Assembly: GCF_000317595.1 (NCBI RefSeq)
Contig: NZ_AEJC01000255.1
Coordinates: 1-57,282 of the forward strand
Source of the DNA: Streptomyces ipomoeae 91-03
GTDB taxonomy: Bacteria > Actinomycetota > Actinomycetes > Streptomycetales > Streptomycetaceae
Reading direction: 5' to 3'
Length of the DNA: 57,282 nucleotides
The position numbers were made by a program, and so were the translations under genes. This document shows positions 24,834-32,711 of this stretch, piece by piece. How positions within the stretch are numbered: the stretch's first letter is position 1; every line of letters begins with the position of its first letter. The notes beneath the pieces were generated by a model that saw only the letters and a program-made list of their open reading frames with translations, was not told where the DNA came from and searched no databases.

Positions 24834-26003
24834 ATGACCGCCTTCTCGAAGGTGGTCGAAAGCCTCGGTGGGGACTTTCCCACCGGGGCCTTCGGCCGCA
24901 CTCACCGGATCTGGCGCGGCGTCGCCGACTTCTCATCCGTCCTGACGTGGGACGACCTCAACACCGTCATCGGCCGGGGACGCCTTGAACCGCCTCGTCT
25001 CCGCTTGCACCGCGACGGGGAACTCATCCCGTGGCAGCGCTACGCCACCGCTGTCACCACCCGCAGAAACGTGGTGTGGCAGCGCATCCAACCCTCGCGG
25101 CTGCACGGCCAACTCCACGACGGAGCCTCGCTGGTCCTGGACGCCGTGGATGAACTCCACCAGCCTGCCGAACGCCTGGCGCAGGCCCTCGAAGGGGTCT
25201 TTCGGGGCCGGGTCCAGATCAACGTGTACGCCTCCTGGACCGCGACGGAGGGCTTCGGCACCCACTGGGACGATCACGACGTCATCGTGGTCCAACTCGA
25301 AGGGGCCAAGCGGTGGCGTCTGTACGGGCCCACCCGGCTCAACCCGCTCCACCGTGACACCGAAGCCCCGGAGCCTCCGGCAGACGAACCCATCGAAGAA
25401 GTCGTCCTGCGCGCCGGCGACATGCTGTACCTGCCCCGGGGCTGGTGGCACGCGGTGGCGGCCACCGAGGGTCGCTCCCTGCATCTGACGTGCGGACTGC
25501 AGACCACGACCGGTGCGGATCTGCTGGGCTGGCTCTCGGAGCGGTTGCGGACCTCGGAAACCGTGCGCGCGCACCTGCCCGTCTTCGCACCGCCACAGGA
25601 GCAAGCCGCCTACCTCGAACTCCTCCGCAAGGAGGTCACGGACGCCCTCCACGACGGTTCGATCGGAGACTTCCTCACCGCGCGGGACGGCATCGAACCC
25701 GGCCGCCCCATGCCGTCACTGCCGTTCCTCGACGCTGTACCAGCGCGCGACGACTTGGTGGTCCGGCTCACCACCGCCCGAGCCCAACTCCCCGACAGCG
25801 ATCAGGGCCAGGTCACGCTCGTCGCCGGCGGCGAAGAGTGGACATTCGCGCCGCCCGTACGCGCTGTGCTGTCCCCGCTCCTCGACGGCTCCTCGGTGCC
25901 GTTGGGGTGGCTCGCGGAGACGAGCGGTCTCGCCATCGGACAGGTCACAGGGCTCATCACGGAACTGGTCAACGCGAACGTCGCTGTGGTGAGCGAGCCG
26001 TGA
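24834..26003 (+). CDS. JmjC/cupin-4 2-oxoglutarate oxygenase
   Basis: A 389-aa protein of the ROXA/MINA/NO66-like cupin-4 type. Iron ligands are readable: H-x-D in FGTHWDDHDVIVVQ (~residues 142-144) and the distal His in LPRGWWHAVAA (~206). The 2-oxoglutarate and substrate jelly roll spans ~80-220. A winged-helix C-terminus (APPVRAVLSPLL, then VTGLITELVNANVAV) matches the dimer/wing module of ribosomal oxygenases. Such enzymes hydroxylate Arg, His or other side chains in proteins or peptides. In this operon the likely substrate is the adjacent small peptide rather than a ribosomal protein. The AKR gene start overlaps its stop (GTGA). Confidence 0.85.
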   Translation: MTAFSKVVESLGGDFPTGAFGRTHRIWRGVADFSSVLTWDDLNTVIGRGRLEPPRLRLHRDGELIPWQRYATAVTTRRNVVWQRIQPSRLHGQLHDGASLVLDAVDELHQPAERLAQALEGVFRGRVQINVYASWTATEGFGTHWDDHDVIVVQLEGAKRWRLYGPTRLNPLHRDTEAPEPPADEPIEEVVLRAGDMLYLPRGWWHAVAATEGRSLHLTCGLQTTTGADLLGWLSERLRTSETVRAHLPVFAPPQEQAAYLELLRKEVTDALHDGSIGDFLTARDGIEPGRPMPSLPFLDAVPARDDLVVRLTTARAQLPDSDQGQVTLVAGGEEWTFAPPVRAVLSPLLDGSSVPLGWLAETSGLAIGQVTGLITELVNANVAVVSEP

Positions 26004-26884
26004 GCCCAGACCTCGCGCTGGGAACGTACCGGTGCCAGGACATCCCACGGGCGGTCGTCCACGCGGTCGCCTGCGGGGCATCCTGGATCGACACCGCCCC
26101 CAACTACCACCACGGCCGCGCCCAGACCCAGCTCCAGTCCGTGCTGACCGGGAATCCGGGTCTGCGGGTGTCGACGAAGGTCGGCTTCTTCACCCCCGAC
26201 GTTGCTACGGCCGCCGGGGAGGCCGGAGTCCTCACGTCAGCTGAGGCCGCTTCGGGTCACTGTCTCACCGACCGCTACGTTGCCTGGCAGAGTCGCCGCA
26301 ACGCCGCAGCGTTGGGCCGTACGCCGGACATCGTCTTCATCCACAACCCCGAACGAGCCGCCCGCCCGCACGACGCCATCATCAGCGCCTTCACCGCTCT
26401 CGAAGTCGAGGCCCGCGCCGAACGGATCGGAGGCTACGGCGTCGCCACCTGGACCGGCTTCGCAGGCGCGTTCACTGTCGCTGACCTACTCGACATCGCC
26501 AGCCGCTGCGGAGGTCCCGATCATCATCTGACCGCCGTCCAGTTTCCCGTCTCGCTGGTGATGCTCAAGCCGGTCGCGCAGGCCCTCGACGGCACCGGCC
26601 CTCTCATCGAGGCGACCGCAGCCGGCCTGGATACGTTCGTTTCCGCGCCTCTGCATGGCGGTGAACTCCCCACCATCGTCACCGACGAACTCGCCCAGCT
26701 CATCGACCCAGGCACCACCCCGGCCGAGGCCGCGCTGCGTGTCACCGCGTCCGCCCCAGGGGTGAAACACGTCATCCTGGGGTCCGAGCGTGCGCAACAC
26801 TGGGAGGCCGCCCGGCGCGTCCTCGCTCTGCCTCCGCTCCCGGACAAGATCCTGCACGAGGTGATCGATGTTCTCGGCGCCTGA
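26000..26884 (+). CDS. Aldo/keto reductase family oxidoreductase
   Basis: A 294-aa TIM-barrel enzyme from GTG 26000. The catalytic tetrad is visible: Asp and Tyr in WIDTAPNYHHG (~34-41), Lys in VSTKVGFF (~61) and His in VFIHNPERA (~117). C-terminal NADPH-site text includes VKHVILGSERAQHWEAA. The barrel is slightly shorter than the usual ~320 aa. Its start overlaps the oxygenase stop by 4 bp and its end overlaps the kinase start by 17 bp. It could reduce a carbonyl formed on the peptide or a small-molecule cofactor; substrate unknown. Confidence 0.88.
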   Translation: MSPDLALGTYRCQDIPRAVVHAVACGASWIDTAPNYHHGRAQTQLQSVLTGNPGLRVSTKVGFFTPDVATAAGEAGVLTSAEAASGHCLTDRYVAWQSRRNAAALGRTPDIVFIHNPERAARPHDAIISAFTALEVEARAERIGGYGVATWTGFAGAFTVADLLDIASRCGGPDHHLTAVQFPVSLVMLKPVAQALDGTGPLIEATAAGLDTFVSAPLHGGELPTIVTDELAQLIDPGTTPAEAALRVTASAPGVKHVILGSERAQHWEAARRVLALPPLPDKILHEVIDVLGA

Positions 26885-27704
26885 CGACGCCACCGCCCAG
26901 CGCATGCGTACCGCCAGGGCTTTCGCGTGCGCCGCTCTCGCTCTGACCGACCTCGCGCAGGAGCCCGTCTGGGGCTACGCCGCCCGGACCCTCTCCGGCG
27001 CTGTGACCAGCGCGCAGGGCACCGGCTGGCTGCGCCTCGTCGCGGAGCACCCCGGCAAGGCGCACGGGAAGCTCTGGGAAGGCCCGAAGACCGCCCAGGA
27101 GGTGCTCCCGGTCGAGATCCCCCGTCCCGCCCTCCACCACGTCCGCGACTGGCAGACCGCCGACTGGGCGTACCGGGCGGAGCTGTATCAGTACGCGGAC
27201 GCCTCTGTCTTCTCCCGCTCGCCGGTCCTCGAACACGATCCGGCGCTCCCCGCGGCTTGGTGGGTGGAGCTGCGAACCGCGCTCGACTCCCTTGCCGAAG
27301 CCCCCACCGAACGCATCGCCGTACGCGAGGAGTACATCCGCCGAGCCGTCCCCGAATACACCGGGCGTGATGTCGGTGAGATCGAATGGTCCACCGCGCA
27401 CGGCGATTTCCACTGGTCGAACCTCGGCGGCCCCGACCTCACCATCCTCGACTGGGAAGGCTGGGGGCTGGCTCCGGTCGGCTTCGATGCCGCCCAGCTC
27501 TACCTCTACTCCCTCCACACCCCCGCCACGGCCGCCCGCGTCCGCCAGACCTTCGCCCACGTCCTCGACACCCCCGCCGCACGTGTCGCAGAGCTGACCG
27601 TCTGCGCCCAGGTGCTCCAGGCCGCCGATCGCACGCCGTTCTACAAGGAGCTGGCGGGTCCGGTGAAGCAGTACCTGGACGCGACATACGCGAGGACGGC
27701 GTGA
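26868..27704 (+). CDS. APH-like phosphotransferase of the cassette
   Basis: A 278-aa protein kinase-like fold enzyme. The catalytic loop is STAHGDFHWSNLGGPDLTIL and the metal Asp follows in DWEGWGLAPVGFD, the HGDxxxxN...DWE pattern of aminoglycoside phosphotransferases and small kinases. The N-lobe is poorly defined (KAHGKLWEGPKTA). APH-like kinases act in thioamitide and class V lanthipeptide pathways, where they phosphorylate Ser/Thr before elimination, so action on the Ser/Thr-rich candidate peptide is plausible. ATG 26868 follows GAGGTGATCG. The final gene of the + strand cassette. Confidence 0.82.
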   Translation: MFSAPDDATAQRMRTARAFACAALALTDLAQEPVWGYAARTLSGAVTSAQGTGWLRLVAEHPGKAHGKLWEGPKTAQEVLPVEIPRPALHHVRDWQTADWAYRAELYQYADASVFSRSPVLEHDPALPAAWWVELRTALDSLAEAPTERIAVREEYIRRAVPEYTGRDVGEIEWSTAHGDFHWSNLGGPDLTILDWEGWGLAPVGFDAAQLYLYSLHTPATAARVRQTFAHVLDTPAARVAELTVCAQVLQAADRTPFYKELAGPVKQYLDATYARTA

Positions 27705-27764
27705 GCGTTATCCCCTGGCCTCCGAATCGGTCAGCCTCACGCGTTCCCGCATGCATGAGCCAAC

Positions 27765-28622
27765 TCAATCAAGCCCCAATTCCTTGATGACCTGCTCGGC
27801 CATGCGCCGCGCGGGCACCAGCCGGGGGTCCTCGGGGTGCGCGTACGGTCCGAGGATCTTCGAGCAGACGAACAGCGTCATCAACTTGCCGTCCCGGCTC
27901 TCGAAGTCGGACCGGCGCTCGTGCCATACGCGAGCGGCCAGAGCCGGGACAGCGAGGGAGCTCGCCCAGAGTGAGGCGGAGTCCAGTCCCAGCGGTGCGT
28001 TGCCCCAGTCCTCCCAGTCGAAGAGGCTGAACGTCGGCGCGGTCATGTTCGCCCAGTTCAGGTCCGCGTGGGCCGGAACCCAACGCTCGACGGTCGTATC
28101 GAAGTCGCCGGAGAAGACACCGCGGATGGACTTGGTGACGAGGGCCTGGGTGATGGTGACGGTGTCTGGTGTGGCGACGCGCCTCGTGTCCTGAGCCGCC
28201 AGCGCGTCCAGCGAGGCGTTCAACGCCTGCCACCACTCGTCCGGCAGGTCCGGGGCCACACTCAACACGGCCGTCCCGACGGGGGCTCCCGGCAGGAGCT
28301 CAGTTTCGTCGGCCCGCCACATCACCGGACCGTCCGCGTGCCGCCAGACCACGCATCCGTGCCATTCGGGCTGGGCGATGCCTCCCAGACGCGCGGCACA
28401 TTCGGTGCCGTTCCACCCCTGATCGGGAATCTTGTCGAGCAAGCGCCGCTCGATCCGCACCCAGGTGTCGCGGTCCGTCCTGGCCCCCACAGATCGACGT
28501 TTGCGCACCACCGTGTCCGGGAGCAAGCGCACTTGCAGAGACCGCTCGACGCGATCAAGGACCTCGTCAACGGGCTGTGCTCGTAGATCAACAGTCTGAC
28601 CGGCGGGGACCGAGAGCGTCAT
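27765..28622 (-). CDS. Second APH-like phosphotransferase, convergent
   Basis: A 285-aa kinase-like protein facing the previous one. The catalytic loop reads VPAHADLNWANMTAPTFSLF followed by DWEDWGNAPLGLDSASL, so Gly of the HGD motif is Ala. An N-terminal segment includes VRKRRSVGARTDRDTWVRIE. I chose ATG 28622 (MTLSVPAGQTVDL); an upstream frame exists but reads Arg-rich, non-coding-like text. The two kinases share the same layout and may be ancient paralogues. No lyase gene is present nearby, which leaves the fate of any phosphorylated product open. Confidence 0.8.
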   Translation of the reverse strand: MTLSVPAGQTVDLRAQPVDEVLDRVERSLQVRLLPDTVVRKRRSVGARTDRDTWVRIERRLLDKIPDQGWNGTECAARLGGIAQPEWHGCVVWRHADGPVMWRADETELLPGAPVGTAVLSVAPDLPDEWWQALNASLDALAAQDTRRVATPDTVTITQALVTKSIRGVFSGDFDTTVERWVPAHADLNWANMTAPTFSLFDWEDWGNAPLGLDSASLWASSLAVPALAARVWHERRSDFESRDGKLMTLFVCSKILGPYAHPEDPRLVPARRMAEQVIKELGLD

Positions 28623-28899
28623 GCAGGCGACCGTAGCAGCGGTGCGGCGGGAAGTGCCCGTCGCCGAGACACTGGCGGCAACCGCCAGTCGGATCCAGCA
28701 GCGAAGATGGGGAAGGCGACGTCGTCGATGGACGCCCTCGGTTGATGTTCCGCAATTCTCCGCAATTTCGTTGAGGCACAACTCCGAGGTCTCTGTACGG
28801 TCGTTTGGCGTCGCCGGGCAGGTTCAGGCTCCCCTTCGGCGGCAGTGGAGGAGAGTCCCGCTCGTATCCCCCATCGCGGGCGGGACGCCCCCAGCCACA

Positions 28900-29340
28900 A
28901 CACGGTCCCGAGCGGTACGGCGCCTGTTCGCCTTCCTGAAGCAGGCGGGCACCAACCTCGCCTCCGGGGTGCAGCAGTCGACAATCGTCATGTGGTTCGC
29001 CGGCGGGCCCGCCCCGCCGCCCACGATGACTTCGGCCTCCAGGCAAGCCGAAGGCGACCAGGAAGGCGTGGACCTGGTCGAGGGTGATGGCCGGGCCGGG
29101 GTCGTCCGGGCCGGCGTCCCCGGAGATGTTCGCTGTTGTGACCGCGAGAGGGACTTTCACCGCCGACGCGAGGTCCCCGAGGATTCCGGGTGCGATCGTG
29201 ACCAAAGGCCGGTGATCCGACGGGCCGCGTGCCGGGCGGCGTCTTCCGGGTTCTTCCACGGCAGCAGCAGTGCCAGATCGCCGGGCCAGAAGGGTGCGGC
29301 GAGGCGCCTGGCGTACAGAGGGGCGGGCTTCAGTCCAGTC
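28900..29340 (-). pseudogene. Sua5/YrdC-like gene remnant, frameshifted
   Basis: Three reading frames in succession give YrdC-family text: ARRLAAPFWPGDLALLLPW (~29208-29340), then TIAPGILGDLASAVKVPLAV continuing TTANISGDAG (~29035-29215), then GGGAGPPANHMTIVDCCTPE (~28950-29024). YrdC proteins carry FWPGPLT and PLAVTSANxSG at these places. The N-terminal third is missing. I read it as a decayed L-threonylcarbamoyladenylate synthase-like gene. The 277 bp to the kinase start hold nothing else I can name. Confidence 0.55.
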
Positions 29341-29782
29341 CGCCGGTCTGGACGACGTGGGCGAGGAACACTTCCACGAGCTCGGACTCGGAGACATCGG
29401 GCACCACGGCGTCCGGCAGTTCGCTCTCCGCGCCCCATGCCGTGTTGAAAGTGATGATGTGCCCCTTCGGGACGGCCCCAGAACACAGCAGCCACCGCAC
29501 GAACTCGGCCGCCCGACCGGCAGTGCAATTCTGGACGGCGACGCCTTCCGGTTCACGCTTGGCCATGCCTTCGATGTCGTCGTCGCCGAGGGCGGCCTCG
29601 AAGAACATGAACGGGCCGCCGCCTGGGACTTCTTCCCGGGGGTCCTCGACCCGGAAGAACGCCTCCGGGTCGAGTTCGAGCAGGAGCTGCTTGAGCCGGG
29701 TGAAGGTCAGGCCCCAGGTGTCGCCGGGGGCGGGGGTGAAGATGTACAGGGTCTCCAGCTCTTCCAGCTCGGACCGTTCCAC
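29330..29782 (-). CDS. Small acidic protein, presumed immunity to the adjacent toxin
   Basis: A 150-aa protein with many Asp/Glu residues: LEELETLYIFTPAPGDTWGL, LLELDPEAFFRVEDPREE, and SESELVEVFLAHVVQTGGLD at the end. I chose GTG 29782, 10 nt after AGGAG. No family recognised. Its position directly after the polymorphic toxin gene on the same strand, its size and its acidity are what immunity proteins typically show. The annotation rests on context. Confidence 0.6.
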   Translation of the reverse strand: MERSELEELETLYIFTPAPGDTWGLTFTRLKQLLLELDPEAFFRVEDPREEVPGGGPFMFFEAALGDDDIEGMAKREPEGVAVQNCTAGRAAEFVRWLLCSGAVPKGHIITFNTAWGAESELPDAVVPDVSESELVEVFLAHVVQTGGLD

Positions 29783-29859
29783 AGTGCATTGCTCCTTGCT
29801 CGACGTACATGAGGTACTGAGGTACATGAGCACGCGGGGCAGGGCGTGCCGGGCACGGA

Positions 29860-31395
29860 TCAGGGTTCGTAGCGGGCGTATCCCTTGACCCCGTAGGCGG
29901 CCATCATCACGCGCCAGTAGGCCACCGAGTCCTGGTTGTTCGTGACGGTCTCCACGCCCCGCATCTCCGTGTTCCTGGGGTCCTTCAGCGCGGCGGCATA
30001 CTTCTGCAGTTCGTTGCGGTCCGGGCCGTAGAGGAAGTCCTTCTTGCCGGTGTTGTGGCTCGTGCGCAGTTCGTCCAGGGTGCGGTAGCACTTCTTCTCG
30101 TCGTTGACGTACTTGGCCTCGATGGCCATGCCGTCGGCGTCGCGGAAGCCGTCGACCATGAGGGTGCTGTTCTTACTCAGCCCCTGGGGTATCGGCACCT
30201 CGTACTCGGGATAGCCCGCGACCCGCCGCTGATAGGCGACCTCGGCGGGTTTGCCGCCGGAGATGTCGCCCTCGCGCAGGGAGTTCAGCCAGGTCTGGAA
30301 GTTGGTCTGTTCGCTGCTGGTCAGGAGCGGGAAGCGCGGGTCCGGAGGCGTCGGCGGCGGGATCGGCTGGACTCGTGGGCCGTTGGCAGGGCGGTAGGCC
30401 ACCGGAACAATCAAGGGTGTGCGGATGAGTGGCGGGAAGACCGGCGGAAGGGATGGGAAGAGCCCTCCCCCCTCGTCGGGCTGTGGGATCTTCACCTGGG
30501 CCTTGGACTGGTCCAGAGCGTGGGGAATGTTGCCGAGGCTCGAAATACGCATGTCGCCCGCGACCAGCTCGTGCAGGCCGCCGTCGTGGCCGTTCCCGCC
30601 GAAGAATGGTTCCTCCCAGCCCCACAGGGGCTCGCCGAACAACGGGTCCGATTCCTCGGGGATACGTTTCAGCGCGGTCTCGATATGGTCAGCGTAGGCG
30701 TCGCAGGCATTGGCGAGCATCTTGCAGGCGGCGTACAGGTTCGCGATGAGCGTGTCGTCGTCGCCAACCTCGTCCGGCGGAACCTTCTTTCCGATGAACA
30801 CCTTGAACCAGCCCTGGACCGCGTCGGCGGTCTCCCCGACCTGATCGAGCGTGGCCGTCTGCCATGCGGCATCGGAGTCCCAGTACGCGTCGCTCACGAT
30901 GCCGGCCGCTGCGCGCCAGCTCTTGGCGACGTTGCGCAGCTTGGTCTGCTGACCGCGGAAGCGCTGACTGAGCAGGTACTGATCGGTCCAGCTGGTCTCC
31001 CCGACGACCTCCGGCAGGTCTTCGGCGTGATGGCTGGCTCGCTGGTTGCAGTCCGGACGGGACGGCTGGGACCCGATGCCCGGAGCCATGCTCTGTCCCA
31101 GCAGCTCGGCTGCGATCTTGTTCTCCTGCTTCAGGAAGTCCTCGGCGCTCTTCAGAAGGGCACTCGCGCCGCTGGCCATGGCCTGGTGCGCGTGCCCGGC
31201 CGACTCGTAGACCGTCTTCACCGCAGCCTTGTACACAGTCGCGAAGGCACGACCCGCGTCGTCGTCGCCTGCCATGCCCGCCTGCTCGGCGAGTTCGATG
31301 GAGAGCACACTCACCATGTCGAAGATCAGATCCCGCAGATCCACCAGAGACCATGACGCGTTGACGAAGTTCGCGGTCTGATGCCGAAGATCCAA
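29860..31395 (-). CDS. Polymorphic toxin with WXG-like N-terminus and REase-fold C-terminus
   Basis: A ~512-aa secreted-type toxin. The first ~300 residues are helical with spacing typical of WXG100/LXG export domains (NFVNASWSLVDLRDLIFDMV, KAAVKTVYESAGHAHQAMAS). A Pro-rich linker follows (~300-370). The last ~150 residues carry a restriction-endonuclease-fold toxin with MVDGFRDADGMAIEAKYVND, giving the D...E-x-K catalytic set of Tox-REase-2 types, and end VAYWRVMMAAYGVKGYARYE. I propose TTG 31395, behind GGGGGAG; the frame is open to 31500. It probably cleaves nucleic acid of competitors after type VII-like secretion. Confidence 0.8.
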   Translation of the reverse strand: MDLRHQTANFVNASWSLVDLRDLIFDMVSVLSIELAEQAGMAGDDDAGRAFATVYKAAVKTVYESAGHAHQAMASGASALLKSAEDFLKQENKIAAELLGQSMAPGIGSQPSRPDCNQRASHHAEDLPEVVGETSWTDQYLLSQRFRGQQTKLRNVAKSWRAAAGIVSDAYWDSDAAWQTATLDQVGETADAVQGWFKVFIGKKVPPDEVGDDDTLIANLYAACKMLANACDAYADHIETALKRIPEESDPLFGEPLWGWEEPFFGGNGHDGGLHELVAGDMRISSLGNIPHALDQSKAQVKIPQPDEGGGLFPSLPPVFPPLIRTPLIVPVAYRPANGPRVQPIPPPTPPDPRFPLLTSSEQTNFQTWLNSLREGDISGGKPAEVAYQRRVAGYPEYEVPIPQGLSKNSTLMVDGFRDADGMAIEAKYVNDEKKCYRTLDELRTSHNTGKKDFLYGPDRNELQKYAAALKDPRNTEMRGVETVTNNQDSVAYWRVMMAAYGVKGYARYEP

Positions 31396-31919
31396 CGCTC
31401 CCCCTGTCCGCCGTACGAAGTCGCCCTGGGAACCTATCTGTTGGCACGGACAAGCCACCGAGTGGGGCCCTGGTCCACCGAGTCGGCAAAGCCAGCCCAA
31501 GAGCCGTCCGCTCCTGCGTCGGGACTCGCTGTCAGTCGCGCGTCGTAGGCTTCCTTGTCACAGCGTGTGAGTTGACGTTGATGAGCCTGGGATTGCTTCT
31601 GCCCTGCAAAGCCGACCATGCCAGATCTCCTGGGCGGGGCCGAGGGGCACTGGTGCTCTACGCAGCCGACGACCACAGCGAGAAAGTCGAGCTGACACCC
31701 GGAGCAATGGCACGTTGCCCGTTATGCGAGTCCTCTGTGCGAGGCCCCTTGCGGGCAGGCCAACGCCCGGCACTGGGTCCACGTTCAAGGCGGGGACTGC
31801 ACCCCAACCCCCGCCCGATGGTGCCCTGTTGTAGTGCAGAAACCCGCGATAGCCTGCACAACGGTCCTGTGCGGCACAACAGGCAGCGAGACCAGTGAAG
31901 TCGAGACGCGAGGAGAATC
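31396..31919. other. Intergenic region between toxin and NACHT operon
   Basis: No convincing gene. An inverted pair CCTGTTGT (31825-31832)/ACAACAGG (31876-31883) with a 43-nt spacer frames a possible promoter for the operon beginning at 31920 (TTGTAG, then TAGCCT 15 nt later). It could be an operator; no known regulator motif is evident. Confidence 0.4.
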
Positions 31920-32711
31920 GTGGAGCGGCGCGGCGACGTGCGGGGGCATTACGACGAGTTGGCGGCCGAGTACGACGAGCACTGGGTCTACGGTCCGGAC
32001 TACATTCCCTGGATGTCCGCGCGGATCGCTGAGGCACTGCGGCTCAGCCCCGCGGACCGGATCGCAGACATCGGCTCCGGGACGGGCCTGTTCGCGAAGG
32101 AAGTCGCCGGGCAACTTCAGCCACATCAGCCGATCCTGTGCGTCGATCCGTCGGAGGCGATGCTCCGCCAGCTCGGCGACCCGCCACCCTCCGCCCTGAC
32201 GCCGATCGTCGCGTCCGCCGAGGACATCGCCGAAGGACGTGCCGATCTTCCGTACGAGCGGCTCGACGCGATGTGGCTCAAGGAGTCGGTGCATCATGTG
32301 GCCGATCAGGCCGGGACGCTTCGGGGTCTGGCCGACCGGCTCGCGCCCGGAGGGCGACTGCTGGTGGTGATGCTCCCGGCCACGATCCAGTACCCGCTGT
32401 TCCAGGCGGCCCTCGACCGCTTCGAAGAGCTGCAGCCGGACCCTGTGCACATCGAGAGGCACTTGCGCGCGGCCGGGCTCGAAGCCGGGCTCACCCACGT
32501 CGAGCACGAGCTGCGCATCGACCGGGACAAGTACTTCGCCATGGTGCGCGGCCGATACATGTCGCTGCTGTCCACCTTCAGCGACAGCGAGATCGAGAAG
32601 GGCATCGAGGAGATGCGGGACGCTCATCCGGAGCCCGTCCTGGTGTTTCCCGACCGCTTCGCGTTCGTGCTGGGGCAGCGACGTGGACAGCTACGAGGGG
32701 ATGACGCGTGA
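31920..32711 (+). CDS. Class I SAM-dependent methyltransferase heading the NACHT operon
   Basis: A 263-aa methyltransferase. Motif I is RIADIGSGTGLFAKEVAG (~residues 49-66), with acidic motif II CVDPSEAML, motif III-like RLDAMWLKESVHHVAD, and LAPGGRLLVVMLP. The fold matches UbiE/COQ5-like small-molecule methyltransferases rather than DNA methylases. GTG 31920 follows GAGGAG. The NACHT gene overlaps its stop by 4 bp (GTGA), so it belongs to the operon. It may make or modify a signalling molecule, or simply be carried along; substrate unknown. Confidence 0.85.
   Translation: MERRGDVRGHYDELAAEYDEHWVYGPDYIPWMSARIAEALRLSPADRIADIGSGTGLFAKEVAGQLQPHQPILCVDPSEAMLRQLGDPPPSALTPIVASAEDIAEGRADLPYERLDAMWLKESVHHVADQAGTLRGLADRLAPGGRLLVVMLPATIQYPLFQAALDRFEELQPDPVHIERHLRAAGLEAGLTHVEHELRIDRDKYFAMVRGRYMSLLSTFSDSEIEKGIEEMRDAHPEPVLVFPDRFAFVLGQRRGQLRGDDA

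Noticed and set aside
30055..31356. 433-codon + strand frame opposite the toxin
   Set aside because: No recognisable domain; the - strand frame has a coherent toxin architecture and E-x-K motif.
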